From assembly GCF_030408035.1 (NCBI RefSeq), contig NZ_JASDCF010000001.1, positions 186,001 to 250,000 of the forward strand: 64,000 nucleotides of DNA, given 5' to 3'. Every line of letters starts with the position of its first letter. The first letter of the stretch is position 1. Made by a program: the position numbers and the translations under genes. This document shows, piece after piece, positions 10,296-20,038 of the stretch. This DNA is from Psychrobacter sp. APC 3426 (GTDB taxonomy: Bacteria > Pseudomonadota > Gammaproteobacteria > Pseudomonadales > Moraxellaceae). The notes beneath the pieces were generated by a model, which was not told the DNA's origin, searched no databases, and saw only the letters and a list, made by a program, of their open reading frames with translations.

Positions 10296-11357
10296 ATGAG
10301 TGATAAGCCTTCTTTAAGCTACAAAGATGCCGGTGTTGATATTGATGCAGGCGACGCGCTGGTTCAGCGGATCAAATCCGTAGCAAAAGCCACTACTCGT
10401 CCTGAAGTTGTGGGCGGGCTTGGTGGGTTTGGCGCATTATGCCGCATTCCAACAGGTTACACCTCTCCTCTACTTGTCTCTGGCACTGATGGTGTTGGTA
10501 CCAAGCTCAAATTGGCGTTGCAGCTCAATCGTCATGACACCATCGGTATTGATTTGGTCGCCATGTGTGTTAACGATTTATTAGTGTGCGGTGCAGAGCC
10601 GTTATTCTTCTTAGACTATTACGCAACTGGCAAGCTTGATGTTGATGTGGCGGCGACCGTTGTCACTGGTATTGGTGAAGGCTGTAAACTGTCAAACTGT
10701 GCCCTTATCGGCGGTGAAACAGCTGAGATGCCAGGCATGTATCAAGATGATGATTATGACCTAGCTGGATTCTGTGTGGGTGTGGTTGAAGAAGCAGAAG
10801 TCATCACGGGTGAAAATGTCGCAGAAGGCGATGTATTAATCGCCCTTGCCTCAAGCGGCGCGCATTCAAACGGCTATTCATTGGTACGTAAAGTCATCGA
10901 AGTCAGCGGTATTGATGTCACTAGCAGCGACGAGCAACTAGATGGACAACCTATCCAAGATGCGCTGATGGCCCCTACCCGTATTTATGTTAAAGCCATT
11001 AAAGCCTTGCAAGATACGCTTGGTAGCTCTGCCCTGCATGCTATGTCACACATCACTGGTGGCGGCTTAACCGACAACCTACCGCGTGTATTACCAGACC
11101 ATCTGGCTGCTAGCATTGACACCAACAGCTGGCAGTTCTCAGAGCTATTCACATGGCTACAAACCCAAGGTAATATTGAGCAAAGCGAGATGTATCGCAC
11201 CTTTAACTGTGGCGTTGGTTTTGTCATCGTCGTACCAAAAGATAAAGCTGAGGCAGCCATCAAAACTTTAAACGATGCTGGCGAGACAGCTTGGCAACTG
11301 GGTGAGATGGTCAAGCGCAGCACTGATGCCCAGGCGGATGCCGTGGTGTACCGTTAA
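10296..11357 (+). CDS. purM: Phosphoribosylformylglycinamidine cyclo-ligase (AIR synthetase)
   Basis: Fifth step of purine synthesis: ATP-dependent ring closure of FGAM to aminoimidazole ribonucleotide. I start it at the ATG at 10296 ([16 protein letters not shown]), which gives 353 residues and begins where the family begins. An in-frame ATG 102 bases earlier would add a hydrophobic leader unlike PurM. Characteristic segments are [16 protein letters not shown], the [12 protein letters not shown] loop near residue 70, [12 protein letters not shown] and [13 protein letters not shown]. purN follows with a one-base overlap (TAATG), indicating translational coupling. Confidence 0.96.
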   Translation: MSDKPSLSYKDAGVDIDAGDALVQRIKSVAKATTRPEVVGGLGGFGALCRIPTGYTSPLLVSGTDGVGTKLKLALQLNRHDTIGIDLVAMCVNDLLVCGAEPLFFLDYYATGKLDVDVAATVVTGIGEGCKLSNCALIGGETAEMPGMYQDDDYDLAGFCVGVVEEAEVITGENVAEGDVLIALASSGAHSNGYSLVRKVIEVSGIDVTSSDEQLDGQPIQDALMAPTRIYVKAIKALQDTLGSSALHAMSHITGGGLTDNLPRVLPDHLAASIDTNSWQFSELFTWLQTQGNIEQSEMYRTFNCGVGFVIVVPKDKAEAAIKTLNDAGETAWQLGEMVKRSTDAQADAVVYR

Positions 11358-12043
11358 TGTTAATGGACAATGCAAGCCAAACTATCCAACCATTACGCAT
11401 TGCCGTTTTGGTATCAGGTAGTGGTAGCAATCTACAAGTTCTAATAAATGCCATGCAAGCAGGTGCGCTACCGATTGAGATAGTCGGCGTGATTAGTAAT
11501 CGTGAGGATGCTTATGCCATCACACGCGCACAAGACGCCGCCATTCCAGTCGCTGTGTTGTCACATGTTGCCAGTGGCAAACGCATGGGTATCAAAACTT
11601 TTGAGACTCATGCCAGCGCCCAATTGGTAGAATGGCAAGCAGATTTGATTGTATTAGCAGGATTTATGCGGGTTCTCAGTGCAGATTTTATCGATAACGC
11701 ACCAGCACCGATGATTAACCTGCATCCTTCTTTATTACCTGCTTATAAAGGCCTTGATACCCATCAACGTGCCATACAAGCAGGCGAACGTCATCATGGC
11801 TGTAGTATTCATGTTGTCACGGCTGAGCTTGATGCGGGCGCTGTTTTGACCCAAGCTTTATTAGAAATCAATCAAAAAGATACTACTAACAGCCTGCAAA
11901 CGCGCGTGCAAAAGCTTGAGCATCAACTGCTGCCTTGGACTATTATGCTTATTGCCAAAGGTGTCATTAACCTTAATAGTCAGGGTACAGAGGCTTTTTC
12001 TATGTTACCCGCCCTACCTTTACAGCTTTGGTTAAATAACTAA
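11357..12043 (+). CDS. purN: Phosphoribosylglycinamide formyltransferase (GAR transformylase)
   Basis: Transfers a formyl group from 10-formyl-tetrahydrofolate to GAR in purine synthesis. Seen are the N-terminal nucleotide loop VLVSGSGSNLQ, the catalytic NLHPSLLPAYKG segment and HHGCSIHVVTAELDAGAVL with the conserved Asp. At 228 residues it is slightly longer than the 212-residue E. coli enzyme. The ATG overlaps the purM stop (TAATG); a second ATG lies 6 bases further in. The pair forms an operon ended by a strong terminator. Confidence 0.95.
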   Translation: MLMDNASQTIQPLRIAVLVSGSGSNLQVLINAMQAGALPIEIVGVISNREDAYAITRAQDAAIPVAVLSHVASGKRMGIKTFETHASAQLVEWQADLIVLAGFMRVLSADFIDNAPAPMINLHPSLLPAYKGLDTHQRAIQAGERHHGCSIHVVTAELDAGAVLTQALLEINQKDTTNSLQTRVQKLEHQLLPWTIMLIAKGVINLNSQGTEAFSMLPALPLQLWLNN

Positions 12044-12071
12044 ACGTCAAACAATACTTATCCGTTTACAG

Positions 12072-12108
12072 AAAAAGCAGAACAAGTCATTCTTGTTCTG
12101 CTTTTTTT
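12072..12108 (+). terminator. Terminator of purM-purN
   Basis: AAAAAGCAGAACAAG and CTTGTTCTGCTTTTT form a long perfect stem with a four-base loop, ending in seven T. It lies about 30 bases after purN. Confidence 0.93.
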
Positions 12109-12159
12109 ATGTGACAGTCTCTTATGTGACAATCGACTGTTTTAAGCTATTTATGCTCA

Positions 12160-12195
12160 AAAAAAATACCCCGCTATTCAATAGCAGGGTATTTG
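12160..12195 (-). terminator. Terminator of the aldehyde dehydrogenase gene
   Basis: AAATACCCCGCTATT pairs with AATAGCAGGGTATTT (one G-U), and on the minus strand a run of T follows. It lies 25 bases after the stop at 12220. Confidence 0.88.
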
Positions 12196-12219
12196 TGAGA
12201 CTGATAACAGAACGTAAAA

Positions 12220-13608
12220 TTAGACAGGTGCTTGACCGACAACATGAACTGCTTTGATATTTACAAATTCTTTGATACCAAAGCCACCATGCTCACGACC
12301 ATAACCTGAGTCTTTGACACCACCGAACGGTAATGCTGGACTCACCAAATCGTAACCGTTGATATAGACCATACCAGTATCGAAGTGCTCTTGAGCCAGG
12401 CTAATGGCTTTGTCCTCGTCTTTGGAGAAGATAGCACCACCCAGTCCATAACGGCTATCATTAGCAATACGGAATGCGTCATCTTGATCCTTCGCACGGA
12501 TTAAAGAAGCGACTGGACCGAATAACTCATCTTTATAAGCAGGCTGCTCTGGTTTGATGTTTTCCAAGATAGTTGGCGGATAAAAAGAGCCAGGCATATC
12601 AGGCACTTCACCACCGAGCGTAATCGTTGCGCCTTTGCTCACACTTTCTTGTACTTGTTTGTGCAGCTCATCACGCTGTTTGCTACTTGACATCGGGCCT
12701 ACATCAGTAGATTCATCCATTGGATCACCGATTGTATAGCCTTTGAACTTTTCAATAACCAAATCACGGAACTTGTCATAAACGCTGTCTACAACCACAA
12801 AGCGCTTGGCAGCAATACACGTCTCACCATTGTTATACAGACGAGCATGGGCACAAGTTGTCGCCGCTAACTCTAAATCTGCATCTTCTAGTACGATAAA
12901 CGCATCATTAGAGCCAAGCTCCATAACAGTCTTTTTGAGCACTTTGGCTGCTTGCTGTGCCACTACTCTACCGGCTACATCACTACCAGTTAGAGTTACA
13001 CCACGTACTTTATCGTTTTCAATCACTTGCTCAGATTGATCATGGTTAATGATTAACGTACGGAATAAATCATTTGGTAAGTCAGACTCATGCATGATTT
13101 TTTCGATAAGCAACCCTGAGCCTGTAACGTTTGACGCATGCTTAAGTAAAACACTGTTACCTGCCATTAGGTTGGCGATAGTATAGCGGAAGACCTGATA
13201 CGCTGGAAAATTCCAAGGCTGAATGCCGTAGATAATACCGATTGGGTCATATCTGACCAATCCTTTTTTGATACCTTCGATATCACGCTCATCTTCAGCA
13301 AGGGCAGCAACACCTTCACTGGCCGTAAAGTCACAAATGGCTTTACATAAATCAACTTCGCCTAAACTGGCCTCAAGCGTTTTACCGCGCTCTTCGGTCA
13401 TCAACTTAGCCAACTCATCTTTATACTTCATCAGCGTGTCGCCAATAGAGTTGATGACTTTAGCTCGTTCTTCAGAGCTGACCAAACGCCATTCTGAATA
13501 AGCCTTATGAGAGTCATCGATGATTGTATTGACTTCATCATTACTCATATAGCTGTAACCTTTGATGTCTTTACCCGTTGCTGGGTTCACAGTGGTAATA
13601 TCTGCCAT
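12220..13608 (-). CDS. NAD(P)-dependent aldehyde dehydrogenase, succinate-semialdehyde type (Sad/YneI-like)
   Basis: A 462-residue aldehyde dehydrogenase, the same length as E. coli Sad (YneI), which oxidises succinate semialdehyde to succinate. Landmarks are IQPWNFPAYQVFRYTI (cofactor/oxyanion Asn), LTGSDVAGRVVA, the general-base Glu in VMELGSNDAF, the catalytic Cys in NNGETCIAAKRF (about residue 262), and the C-terminal PFGGVKDSGYGREHG. A putative 4-aminobutyrate or polyamine degradation role is inferred from the family only; no aminotransferase is adjacent. The substrate could be another semialdehyde. It starts with an ATG preceded by AAGGAAAATAATC. It is monocistronic, with its own terminator. 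Confidence 0.85.
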   Translation of the reverse strand: MADITTVNPATGKDIKGYSYMSNDEVNTIIDDSHKAYSEWRLVSSEERAKVINSIGDTLMKYKDELAKLMTEERGKTLEASLGEVDLCKAICDFTASEGVAALAEDERDIEGIKKGLVRYDPIGIIYGIQPWNFPAYQVFRYTIANLMAGNSVLLKHASNVTGSGLLIEKIMHESDLPNDLFRTLIINHDQSEQVIENDKVRGVTLTGSDVAGRVVAQQAAKVLKKTVMELGSNDAFIVLEDADLELAATTCAHARLYNNGETCIAAKRFVVVDSVYDKFRDLVIEKFKGYTIGDPMDESTDVGPMSSSKQRDELHKQVQESVSKGATITLGGEVPDMPGSFYPPTILENIKPEQPAYKDELFGPVASLIRAKDQDDAFRIANDSRYGLGGAIFSKDEDKAISLAQEHFDTGMVYINGYDLVSPALPFGGVKDSGYGREHGGFGIKEFVNIKAVHVVGQAPV

Positions 13609-14035
13609 GATTATTTTCCTTATTTATTTTAGTGTAGTTTCTTTAACGTATTTAAAAGTTAAATGAACTTATTATTGCTATGTCTATTATTAAAATCCGA
13701 TCACTATTATTAAATTAAGATTATCAAATCAAAGTTAATTAACTCTTAAGCCAATAGTATCGAGCAGCTTAACAATAGCAGTCTTATATGTCTTTTTTCT
13801 TAATGTTCTTTCATCATAACAAAATGCTCGATGAGTAGGTTTACAAGTTATAAAGAAGTGTGCGTAAGTTGTTAAGAGTGTGACTGCGGTATTAAGCACA
13901 CCCACCTCTTGTACAAATCCTTTTGTGAAAGTTATGTCAATCAAATCAGACAAAAAAACCAGCCCTAAGGCTGGTTTGATAATTTTGCTTCGATAATGAA
14001 TGACACCATAAAGAGACCGTCGAGCTGTAAACTGC
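13609..14035. other. Intergenic region between the aldehyde dehydrogenase and LysR genes
   Basis: These 427 bases contain the LysR-gene terminator (13951-13977) and the aldehyde dehydrogenase promoter area, which is very AT-rich at 13620-13740. A 72-codon frame (13735-13953, minus) has only a TTG start sitting in the terminator and no family resemblance, so it is not called. Confidence 0.45.
13951..13977 (-). terminator. Terminator of the LysR-family gene
   Basis: AAACCAGCC-CTAA-GGCTGGTTT is a perfect 9-bp stem. On the minus strand it is followed by a run of seven T. It lies 60 bases after the stop at 14036. Confidence 0.88.
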
Positions 14036-15025
14036 CTAAAATAAGTGATTGATCACAGGGATTTCTTGCGGTGGGTTTTCTTCGTCATCGACAATTTGAC
14101 GAGCCACATGCATGATAAGTTGGCGCAACCACCGGTGTGCTGGATGATGTTGTAATAATGGGGACCATGCCATGGTTAGCTCAAACTCAGGAATAAAGAA
14201 CGGCGGCTCTTCCATTTTAATGCTGTCGTTATTGGCCTGCATTTTTGCCACACGCGTTGGCAATGTGGCAATCAAATCTTTGTTAGCCGCGAGCATGGCT
14301 GGCATTTGATAATGACGAGTAAAGACACTGATTTGGCGCTTTTGTCCCAAGCGTTGTAGCGCTTGATCAATGGAGCCCAAGCCACCTGACTTTTCTGGGT
14401 TGACGCCGAATCCTACCCCCATTCCTGTCTTGGACACCCAAACATGCTGCGCTTTTAGATAGTTTTTTAGATTGAAACGATTGGCATAAGGGCTTTCTGA
14501 CGATAGCAAACAACTAAAAGTATCACGCCAAACCAATACTTGGTGGAAGCTCTGTGGTATCTCGTTGAAACGGTTAATCGCCAAATCAACCCGTCCCTGC
14601 TCCATGTCTCGATACGAGACGTCCGATGGAGTCAAAAAGTCCAAAATAACATTGGGTGCTTCTGAACGCAGCGCTTTGACTAACTTGGGTACCAAGGTCG
14701 CTTCTGCATAGTCTGAGGTCATAATCCGAAAAACACGTGACGTGCTATAAGGGCGAAACTCAGTACGTGGCTCTAATACTTGGGTCAAGTCAGCGAGTAT
14801 CTCGCGAATGCGTGGCTGCAGCTCTAGGGCGCGTTCGGTTGGTGTCATACCTTCAGAGGAGCGTACCAATAATGGATCATTAAACAATTTACGCAAACGA
14901 CGCAAGATGTTGCTCATCGCAGGCTGAGTAATACCAAGCTGCTCAGCTGCACGAGTGACGTTCTTCTCTCGTAGCAACACATCTAAATGTACCAATAAAT
15001 TCAAGTCTACCCGCTGCAAATTCAT
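14036..15025 (-). CDS. LysR-family transcriptional regulator
   Basis: A 329-residue regulator. The N-terminal winged helix-turn-helix reads NLLVHLDVLLREKNVTRAAE followed by LGITQPAMSNILRRLRKLF, and the effector-binding domain begins near residue 85 (RVFRIMTSDYAEATLVPKL). This arrangement resembles the NahR/LeuO-like branch with a type 2 periplasmic-binding fold. I start it at the ATG at 15025 (MNLQRVDLNLL), the usual opening of the family, with AGAGAA upstream. An ATG at 15067 would add 14 unusual residues. It is divergent from aceA across about 770 bases. Control of aceA is possible but unproven, and the effector is unknown. Confidence 0.9.
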   Translation of the reverse strand: MNLQRVDLNLLVHLDVLLREKNVTRAAEQLGITQPAMSNILRRLRKLFNDPLLVRSSEGMTPTERALELQPRIREILADLTQVLEPRTEFRPYSTSRVFRIMTSDYAEATLVPKLVKALRSEAPNVILDFLTPSDVSYRDMEQGRVDLAINRFNEIPQSFHQVLVWRDTFSCLLSSESPYANRFNLKNYLKAQHVWVSKTGMGVGFGVNPEKSGGLGSIDQALQRLGQKRQISVFTRHYQMPAMLAANKDLIATLPTRVAKMQANNDSIKMEEPPFFIPEFELTMAWSPLLQHHPAHRWLRQLIMHVARQIVDDEENPPQEIPVINHLF

Positions 15026-15791
15026 ATATAGTTCTCTTGGGCTTGGAATAAATGCCTTTGTAAGCATGGCATTTTTAGTGCTTTCTTTTTAGTGCTCTTA
15101 TACAAATTGTTGAGTTATAACAGCATCATATCGCTATTTTTATCTATTCTTCTCTGATACACACGCATTATAACTCAATTTACCGACCGTAAGGTACTGT
15201 TATCTATGGACTATATCTTAAAAAAATACCCAAGATAACTATCATAAATTAGATAAATCTTGGTAAGGCAGTTATAGTGAGTCACGTAGATGGTTTGTGA
15301 CACGGACGATACACCGTGAGGTAGCCTGCTGTTTTGAGTCATCTAGCGGACACAATCATATCGTATATTAATGATATAAATCGGTAGCAAATAATTATTA
15401 TCTGGCAATTTATCGATACTGCATTCGTTACTAACCACGGATAAATATATCGAATACCCCATATATTATTGTAACATCTCTTATCGCCAATTATGACATC
15501 ACTGTCTATTAATTCGCTTAAACCCCTTAGAAACATATGAATAAGTGCAACCAACTTTCATATGTCACCAACTATCTTTCAACGACCGAGTTCAGCAATC
15601 CCCTTGTATTAGTGGACAGGTTTGTTTAGGGTAACTAAGGCTTTAACTGATGGCTAACGACTGCGCCAAGCTTTATGAGATGGCAATACCGTTAATGTAC
15701 TGCTTAAAATTATATTTTTAGTGATAAACAATCGTCACTACTTTAGCACTCAGTTCATTCGTTTTTTTACACCCCACCAAGGAGACTATAG
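15026..15791. other. Long divergent region between the LysR gene and aceA
   Basis: These 766 bases hold the promoters of both genes. A weak hairpin (CACGG/CCGTG, about 15301-15318) is present. A 71-codon minus frame (15339-15554) looks like chance sequence, and I see no RNA gene. The 3' end carries AAGGAG, 8 bases before the aceA ATG. The length suggests room for operators, but none could be assigned. Confidence 0.45.
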
Positions 15792-17378
15792 ATGTCAACT
15801 GCATATAAATCAGCGATCGATTTAGTACGTGAATTAAAGCAAAAGCACGGTAACTGGCAGAATATCAGCGAAACCGATGCGGCACGTATGATGTCACAAA
15901 ACCGTTTCAAAACTGGTTTAGATATCGCAAAATATACTGCAAAAATCATGCGTCAAGATATGGAAGACTATGACAATGATACGTCTCAGTACACGCAGTC
16001 TTTAGGTGCATGGCATGGTTTTGTTGCTCAACAAACAATGTATGCTAAGAAAAAATACTTCGGTACGACGTCTAAAACTTACATCTACCTATCAGGTTGG
16101 ATGGTTGCGGCCCTACGTTCTGAGTTTGGTCCTCTACCTGACCAATCTATGCACGAAAAAACGTCAGTACCTAAGCTAATCGAAGAAATCTACACGTTCT
16201 TACGTCAAGCTGATGCTAAAGTATTAAACGACTACTTCCGTGAGCTAAACGCTGCAGAAGAAGCAGGTCAAGACACTTCAGCTATCCTAGAAAAAATCGA
16301 AAACTTTGATTCACACGTTGTGCCAATCATTGCTGATATCGATGCTGGCTTCGGTAACGAAGAAGCGACTTACTTGCTAACTAAGCAAATGATTGAAGCT
16401 GGTGCTTGTGCTATCCAAGTTGAGAACCAAGTCTCTGACGCTAAGCAGTGTGGTCACCAGGCTGGTAAAGTAACGGTACCGCATGAAGATTACATCGCAA
16501 AAATCAACGCGATTCGTTATGCATTCCTAGAATTGGGTGTTGAAGACGGTGTTATCGTTGCACGTACTGACTCTGAAGGCGCATCACTAACGCAAAAAAT
16601 CCCAGTATCAGAAGAGCCAGGCGACCTTGCTTCTCAGTACATCGACTTCATCGAAATGGAAGAAGTGACTCTTGAAGATGCAAAAGAAAACGACAGCTTG
16701 CTTAAGCACAACGGCAAACTAGTACGTCCAGTTCGTCTGCCAAACGGTCTATATCAATTCCGTGAAGAAACGAACATCGACCGTGTTGTACTTGACTGTG
16801 TAACTGCTCTAGAAAACGGCGCTGACCTACTATGGATCGAAACACCGACTCCAGACGTAGCACACATCAAAATGATGGTTGATCGTATTAAAGAGCAACA
16901 GCCTAAAGCTAAGCTTGTATACAACAACAGCCCATCGTTCAACTGGACGCTTAACTTCCGTAAGCAAATCATCGCTCAGTGGGAAGAAGAAGGCAAAGAC
17001 ATCTCTGCATACAATAAAGATGACTTGATGAGTGCTGATTACGACGGTACTGAGCTTGATACAGCAGCTGACGAAGCGGCTAAGAACTTCCAGCGTGATG
17101 CGTCACGTGAAGCAGGTGTATTCCATCACTTAATCACGCTACCTACTTACCACACCACTGCACTTAGCGTTCATGAATTGGCTAAAGGCTACTTCGGTGA
17201 AGAAGGTATGCTTGCTTATGCAGCTGGTGTACAACGTAAAGAAATCCGTGAAGGCATCGCTTGTGTTAAGCACCAAGCAATGGCAGGTTCTGACCTAGGT
17301 GATGATCACAAAGAGATTTTCTCTGGTGACAACGCCCTTAAAGCTGGCGGCGGCAAGAACACGATGAACCAGTTCTAA
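15792..17378 (+). CDS. aceA: Isocitrate lyase (long type)
   Basis: Splits isocitrate to glyoxylate and succinate, the first step of the glyoxylate shunt needed for growth on acetate and fatty acids. The 528-residue length fits the long type of Pseudomonas and Acinetobacter rather than the 434-residue E. coli enzyme. The active-site loop is seen as AKQCGHQAGKV with the catalytic Cys near residue 219. Also seen are PIIADIDAGFGNEEATYLL and the C-terminal TLPTYHTTALSVHELAKGYF. An AAGGAG ribosome site precedes the ATG. It is monocistronic with a strong terminator. Its partner glcB lies about 21 kb away on the other strand. Confidence 0.97.
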   Translation: MSTAYKSAIDLVRELKQKHGNWQNISETDAARMMSQNRFKTGLDIAKYTAKIMRQDMEDYDNDTSQYTQSLGAWHGFVAQQTMYAKKKYFGTTSKTYIYLSGWMVAALRSEFGPLPDQSMHEKTSVPKLIEEIYTFLRQADAKVLNDYFRELNAAEEAGQDTSAILEKIENFDSHVVPIIADIDAGFGNEEATYLLTKQMIEAGACAIQVENQVSDAKQCGHQAGKVTVPHEDYIAKINAIRYAFLELGVEDGVIVARTDSEGASLTQKIPVSEEPGDLASQYIDFIEMEEVTLEDAKENDSLLKHNGKLVRPVRLPNGLYQFREETNIDRVVLDCVTALENGADLLWIETPTPDVAHIKMMVDRIKEQQPKAKLVYNNSPSFNWTLNFRKQIIAQWEEEGKDISAYNKDDLMSADYDGTELDTAADEAAKNFQRDASREAGVFHHLITLPTYHTTALSVHELAKGYFGEEGMLAYAAGVQRKEIREGIACVKHQAMAGSDLGDDHKEIFSGDNALKAGGGKNTMNQF

Positions 17379-17422
17379 TCACCGACCACTTATAAGTACC
17401 TTTTATAAGTAAAGGTTATAAG

Positions 17423-17459
17423 AAAAGCCGCTCTACATGCATGTAGGGCGGCTTTTTTA
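17423..17459 (+). terminator. Terminator of aceA
   Basis: AAAAGCCGC-T-CTACATGCATGTAG-G-GCGGCTTTTTT forms a long self-complementary stem ending in six T, 45 bases after the stop. Confidence 0.92.
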
Positions 17460-17576
17460 TGCGCTATCTTAAGACATGCAAAAATAAAGTTTTACTTGTT
17501 ATTCAGCGATAGCTTTCATACGATGGTAGTCATCTAGATAATAACTTACATAGTATTCAAATAATCGGGAGCCATT

Positions 17577-19241
17577 ATGCAAGAGATTGAGCTAAAGTTT
17601 TTGGTACCAGAGTCGCGACTAAAAGGTTTGATGCGCCAAGCAAAAGTCAAATCTTCTGAAGTAACACAACTGGCTGCCCATTATTATGACACCCCTGACC
17701 AGCAGCTCGCACAGGCGGGCATTGGCCTACGTATTCGTAAAGAAGGCGATACATGGGTACAAACCATCAAGGCAGGCGGCGACGGTATTGCCGCACGCCT
17801 AGAGCACAATGCCGTGTTAGACAATGAGCAGGTACAGGCCATGCTCGATAATAATGAGCTCATGCCTGACTTAACGATTTATAAAAACACCTCTATCGCT
17901 CCTGCTTTGGCAGACTTTAAATTAAAAAAACTGACTAAAAAACTTACACGGCTATATGTCACGGACGTAGAACGCACCACTCGACTACTGATAGATGATA
18001 GTGATGAAGCTGCTAATAACCAGATTGAGATGGCATACGATGATGGTGATATTATCCATGGCAACGACGATGACAAGCGTGATGCGATTCAAGAGATTGA
18101 ATTTGAGCTGATATCAGGCGATATAGACTTTTTATTTGCCACAGCCAAAACATGGTGCAAACGCTATAAACTCTGCCTGTCTACGGTGACCAAAGCTGAA
18201 CGCGGTGGGTTGCTCATTACTGAGCAAACGCATAGCCCAGCAGTGAACGCCGATCTAAAGCAAATGACTATCAATAAAAAGACCAGCCTGCCCGCCTTTA
18301 TACGGGCAGCCGTGCATAATTGTCTGTTGCAGATATTACCGAATAGCAGTGCTATCGTGGCTGGTAGTAAAGAGGATGAGCATATACTGCAACTGTATAT
18401 TGGCATTGCGCGCCTAACAGCAGCCTTACAGATGTTTGCTGATTACTCCGATGAGGTCAATCCTGAATGGCTACTGATACTTAACCAAACAGCGCGCTTA
18501 CTTGACGGCTACCACGAGCTTGGCTATGTAGCATCAGATATAGAGCCCAACTTACAGAGGCATGGCGCACCTATCGTCGATTGGACAGCAGACATTGATG
18601 CTCTAAAAATCACCCCAAAGGATGCTGTCAGTGCCAATGATTTTCAACTGACCTTGCTTGAGCTAATAGCCTTTACTATGAGCGACCCAAGTATCGAACC
18701 GCGAGCGGATAAACGCGTTATAGATAAACTGGCAAACACCTTCTCTAATCAGTATGCAAAGTTTGCTAACGCTGCACATAACCTACAGAGTAACCCTCAT
18801 TCAGGCTCGGATATCACCAAGTCAGCAAACGACAATATAAAAGGTATTGATTCAGCAGATGATGATTCACAGACTATTGGCTCAGACAGTGTGAATTTAG
18901 CAAGCTTAGATGTGGAAGACCCTATTCATGAGCAAGCACTGCATGAACTACATCATCAATTGGAAATCTTGCATTATGGTAGCGAGTTTGCTGCGCCATT
19001 ATTAGACAAGAAAAAATCGAAAAAGAAAACCAAACGCATGCTCAAACATTTGCTAAAGGCAAAAAAAGCTGTAGCGCAATATCGTAACCATGCACAATAT
19101 CAACAACGTTATCAACTAAAGTCTCTGACAAATACCAATGCATGCTATGGTGCAGGTTGGTTTGCAGCCATGCTAATACGAGACCAAAAGCATGCTGAGA
19201 AGCGACTGGCTAAAGTGAAGGACATCTCAGTGCTTTTTTAA
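17577..19241 (+). CDS. CYTH and CHAD domain protein
   Basis: A 554-residue two-domain protein. The N-terminal CYTH domain (about 1-205) begins with the EIELKF signature and has HYYDTPDQQLAQAGIGLRIR. The domain binds triphosphates and metal in a tunnel; some members are inorganic triphosphatases such as E. coli YgiF. The CHAD domain (about 225-550), rich in basic helices, binds polyphosphate granules in characterised cases. A polar, low-complexity stretch of about 55 residues (around 395-450) interrupts the CHAD part. The polyphosphate link is interesting because ppk1 lies in this window, but 25 kb away. Activity is inferred from the family. Confidence 0.88.
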   Translation: MQEIELKFLVPESRLKGLMRQAKVKSSEVTQLAAHYYDTPDQQLAQAGIGLRIRKEGDTWVQTIKAGGDGIAARLEHNAVLDNEQVQAMLDNNELMPDLTIYKNTSIAPALADFKLKKLTKKLTRLYVTDVERTTRLLIDDSDEAANNQIEMAYDDGDIIHGNDDDKRDAIQEIEFELISGDIDFLFATAKTWCKRYKLCLSTVTKAERGGLLITEQTHSPAVNADLKQMTINKKTSLPAFIRAAVHNCLLQILPNSSAIVAGSKEDEHILQLYIGIARLTAALQMFADYSDEVNPEWLLILNQTARLLDGYHELGYVASDIEPNLQRHGAPIVDWTADIDALKITPKDAVSANDFQLTLLELIAFTMSDPSIEPRADKRVIDKLANTFSNQYAKFANAAHNLQSNPHSGSDITKSANDNIKGIDSADDDSQTIGSDSVNLASLDVEDPIHEQALHELHHQLEILHYGSEFAAPLLDKKKSKKKTKRMLKHLLKAKKAVAQYRNHAQYQQRYQLKSLTNTNACYGAGWFAAMLIRDQKHAEKRLAKVKDISVLF

Positions 19242-19285
19242 TCAACTCTATATCTACATCATGAAAGACACTAAGATACTGAGTA

Positions 19286-19324
19286 TAAAAAAAACAGCTC
19301 ATACAACGTGAGCTGTCTTTTTTA
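19286..19324. terminator. Bidirectional terminator between the CYTH-CHAD and YkuD genes
   Basis: ACAGCTCA-TACAACG-TGAGCTGT has an A-run on the left and a T-run on the right, and lies between converging genes. Confidence 0.9.
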
Positions 19325-19374
19325 GTGTTACCTTCCTAGGGCGTATTCTCAATGAATATAGCCCCCTTATCAAA

Positions 19375-19902
19375 TCAGCTCCCTATGATGGTGACAGCAG
19401 CACCTTCTTCAACGTGTTTAAATAGCTCAACGATATCCTCGTTACGCATACGTACGCAGCCATGTGAGAGTGGCACGCCCATTGGTTCAGTGTCTGGTGT
19501 GCCATGGATATAGATATAGCGCTCATAAGTATCGCAGCCCCCTTGGCTGTTACTACCTTTATTGACGCCATCCTCAAGACCACTTAACCATAGAATGCGG
19601 CTTAATATCCAATCACGCTCGGGATGCGACTTACCAAGTTCAGCATCGTATACCTCACCTGTTGGCACGCGTCCCACAAATACAGCATTCATAGGCGACT
19701 CCCCGCCTATTTTATCAGCGATGACATGCTTGCCAAGCGGTGTACAACCACTATCCTGCTGCCCACCAATACCGTTTTTGGCAGTAGATACAGGGTATTG
19801 CTTTACTTCTATATCCTGCTGAAAAACCGTCAATGTCTGCTTCTCGACATTGATTATCAGCTGTCTATCAAGGTGATTATTATTAACGCTATTATTTTTC
19901 AT
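19375..19902 (-). CDS. YkuD-fold L,D-transpeptidase / L,D-carboxypeptidase, apparently cytoplasmic
   Basis: A 175-residue YkuD domain with nearly nothing else. The catalytic segment is visible as YIHGTPDTEPMG (His133) and SHGCVRMRNEDI, with His147 and Cys149. No signal peptide or membrane helix is present: the N-terminus is MKNNSVNNNHLDRQLIINVE. This is unlike periplasmic L,D-transpeptidases and like the cytoplasmic YkuD-fold L,D-carboxypeptidases known for peptidoglycan recycling (ElsL in Acinetobacter). I chose the ATG at 19902 with GGAT upstream; the longer frame would use a TTG at 19914 or an ATG at 19908. None of these starts adds an export signal. Confidence 0.85.
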   Translation of the reverse strand: MKNNSVNNNHLDRQLIINVEKQTLTVFQQDIEVKQYPVSTAKNGIGGQQDSGCTPLGKHVIADKIGGESPMNAVFVGRVPTGEVYDAELGKSHPERDWILSRILWLSGLEDGVNKGSNSQGGCDTYERYIYIHGTPDTEPMGVPLSHGCVRMRNEDIVELFKHVEEGAAVTIIGS

Positions 19903-20038
19903 AAACATATCCAACTGCTGTTTACCGCATTACTGAGAGCATAATGAGTAAAATTCTTGAGTTTTTCTATTATTAAGGGATTGTATCAAGGCATTTGGCA
20001 CCGTAATATAGGGGCACACTTTTTGATGCTAGCAGATT

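Noticed and set aside
13735..13953. 72-codon minus ORF before the LysR terminator
   Set aside because: Its only start is a TTG inside the terminator; no ribosome site or recognisable pattern.
15339..15554. 71-codon minus ORF in the aceA upstream region
   Set aside because: Composition follows the AT-rich intergenic DNA, with Ile/Tyr runs typical of chance frames.
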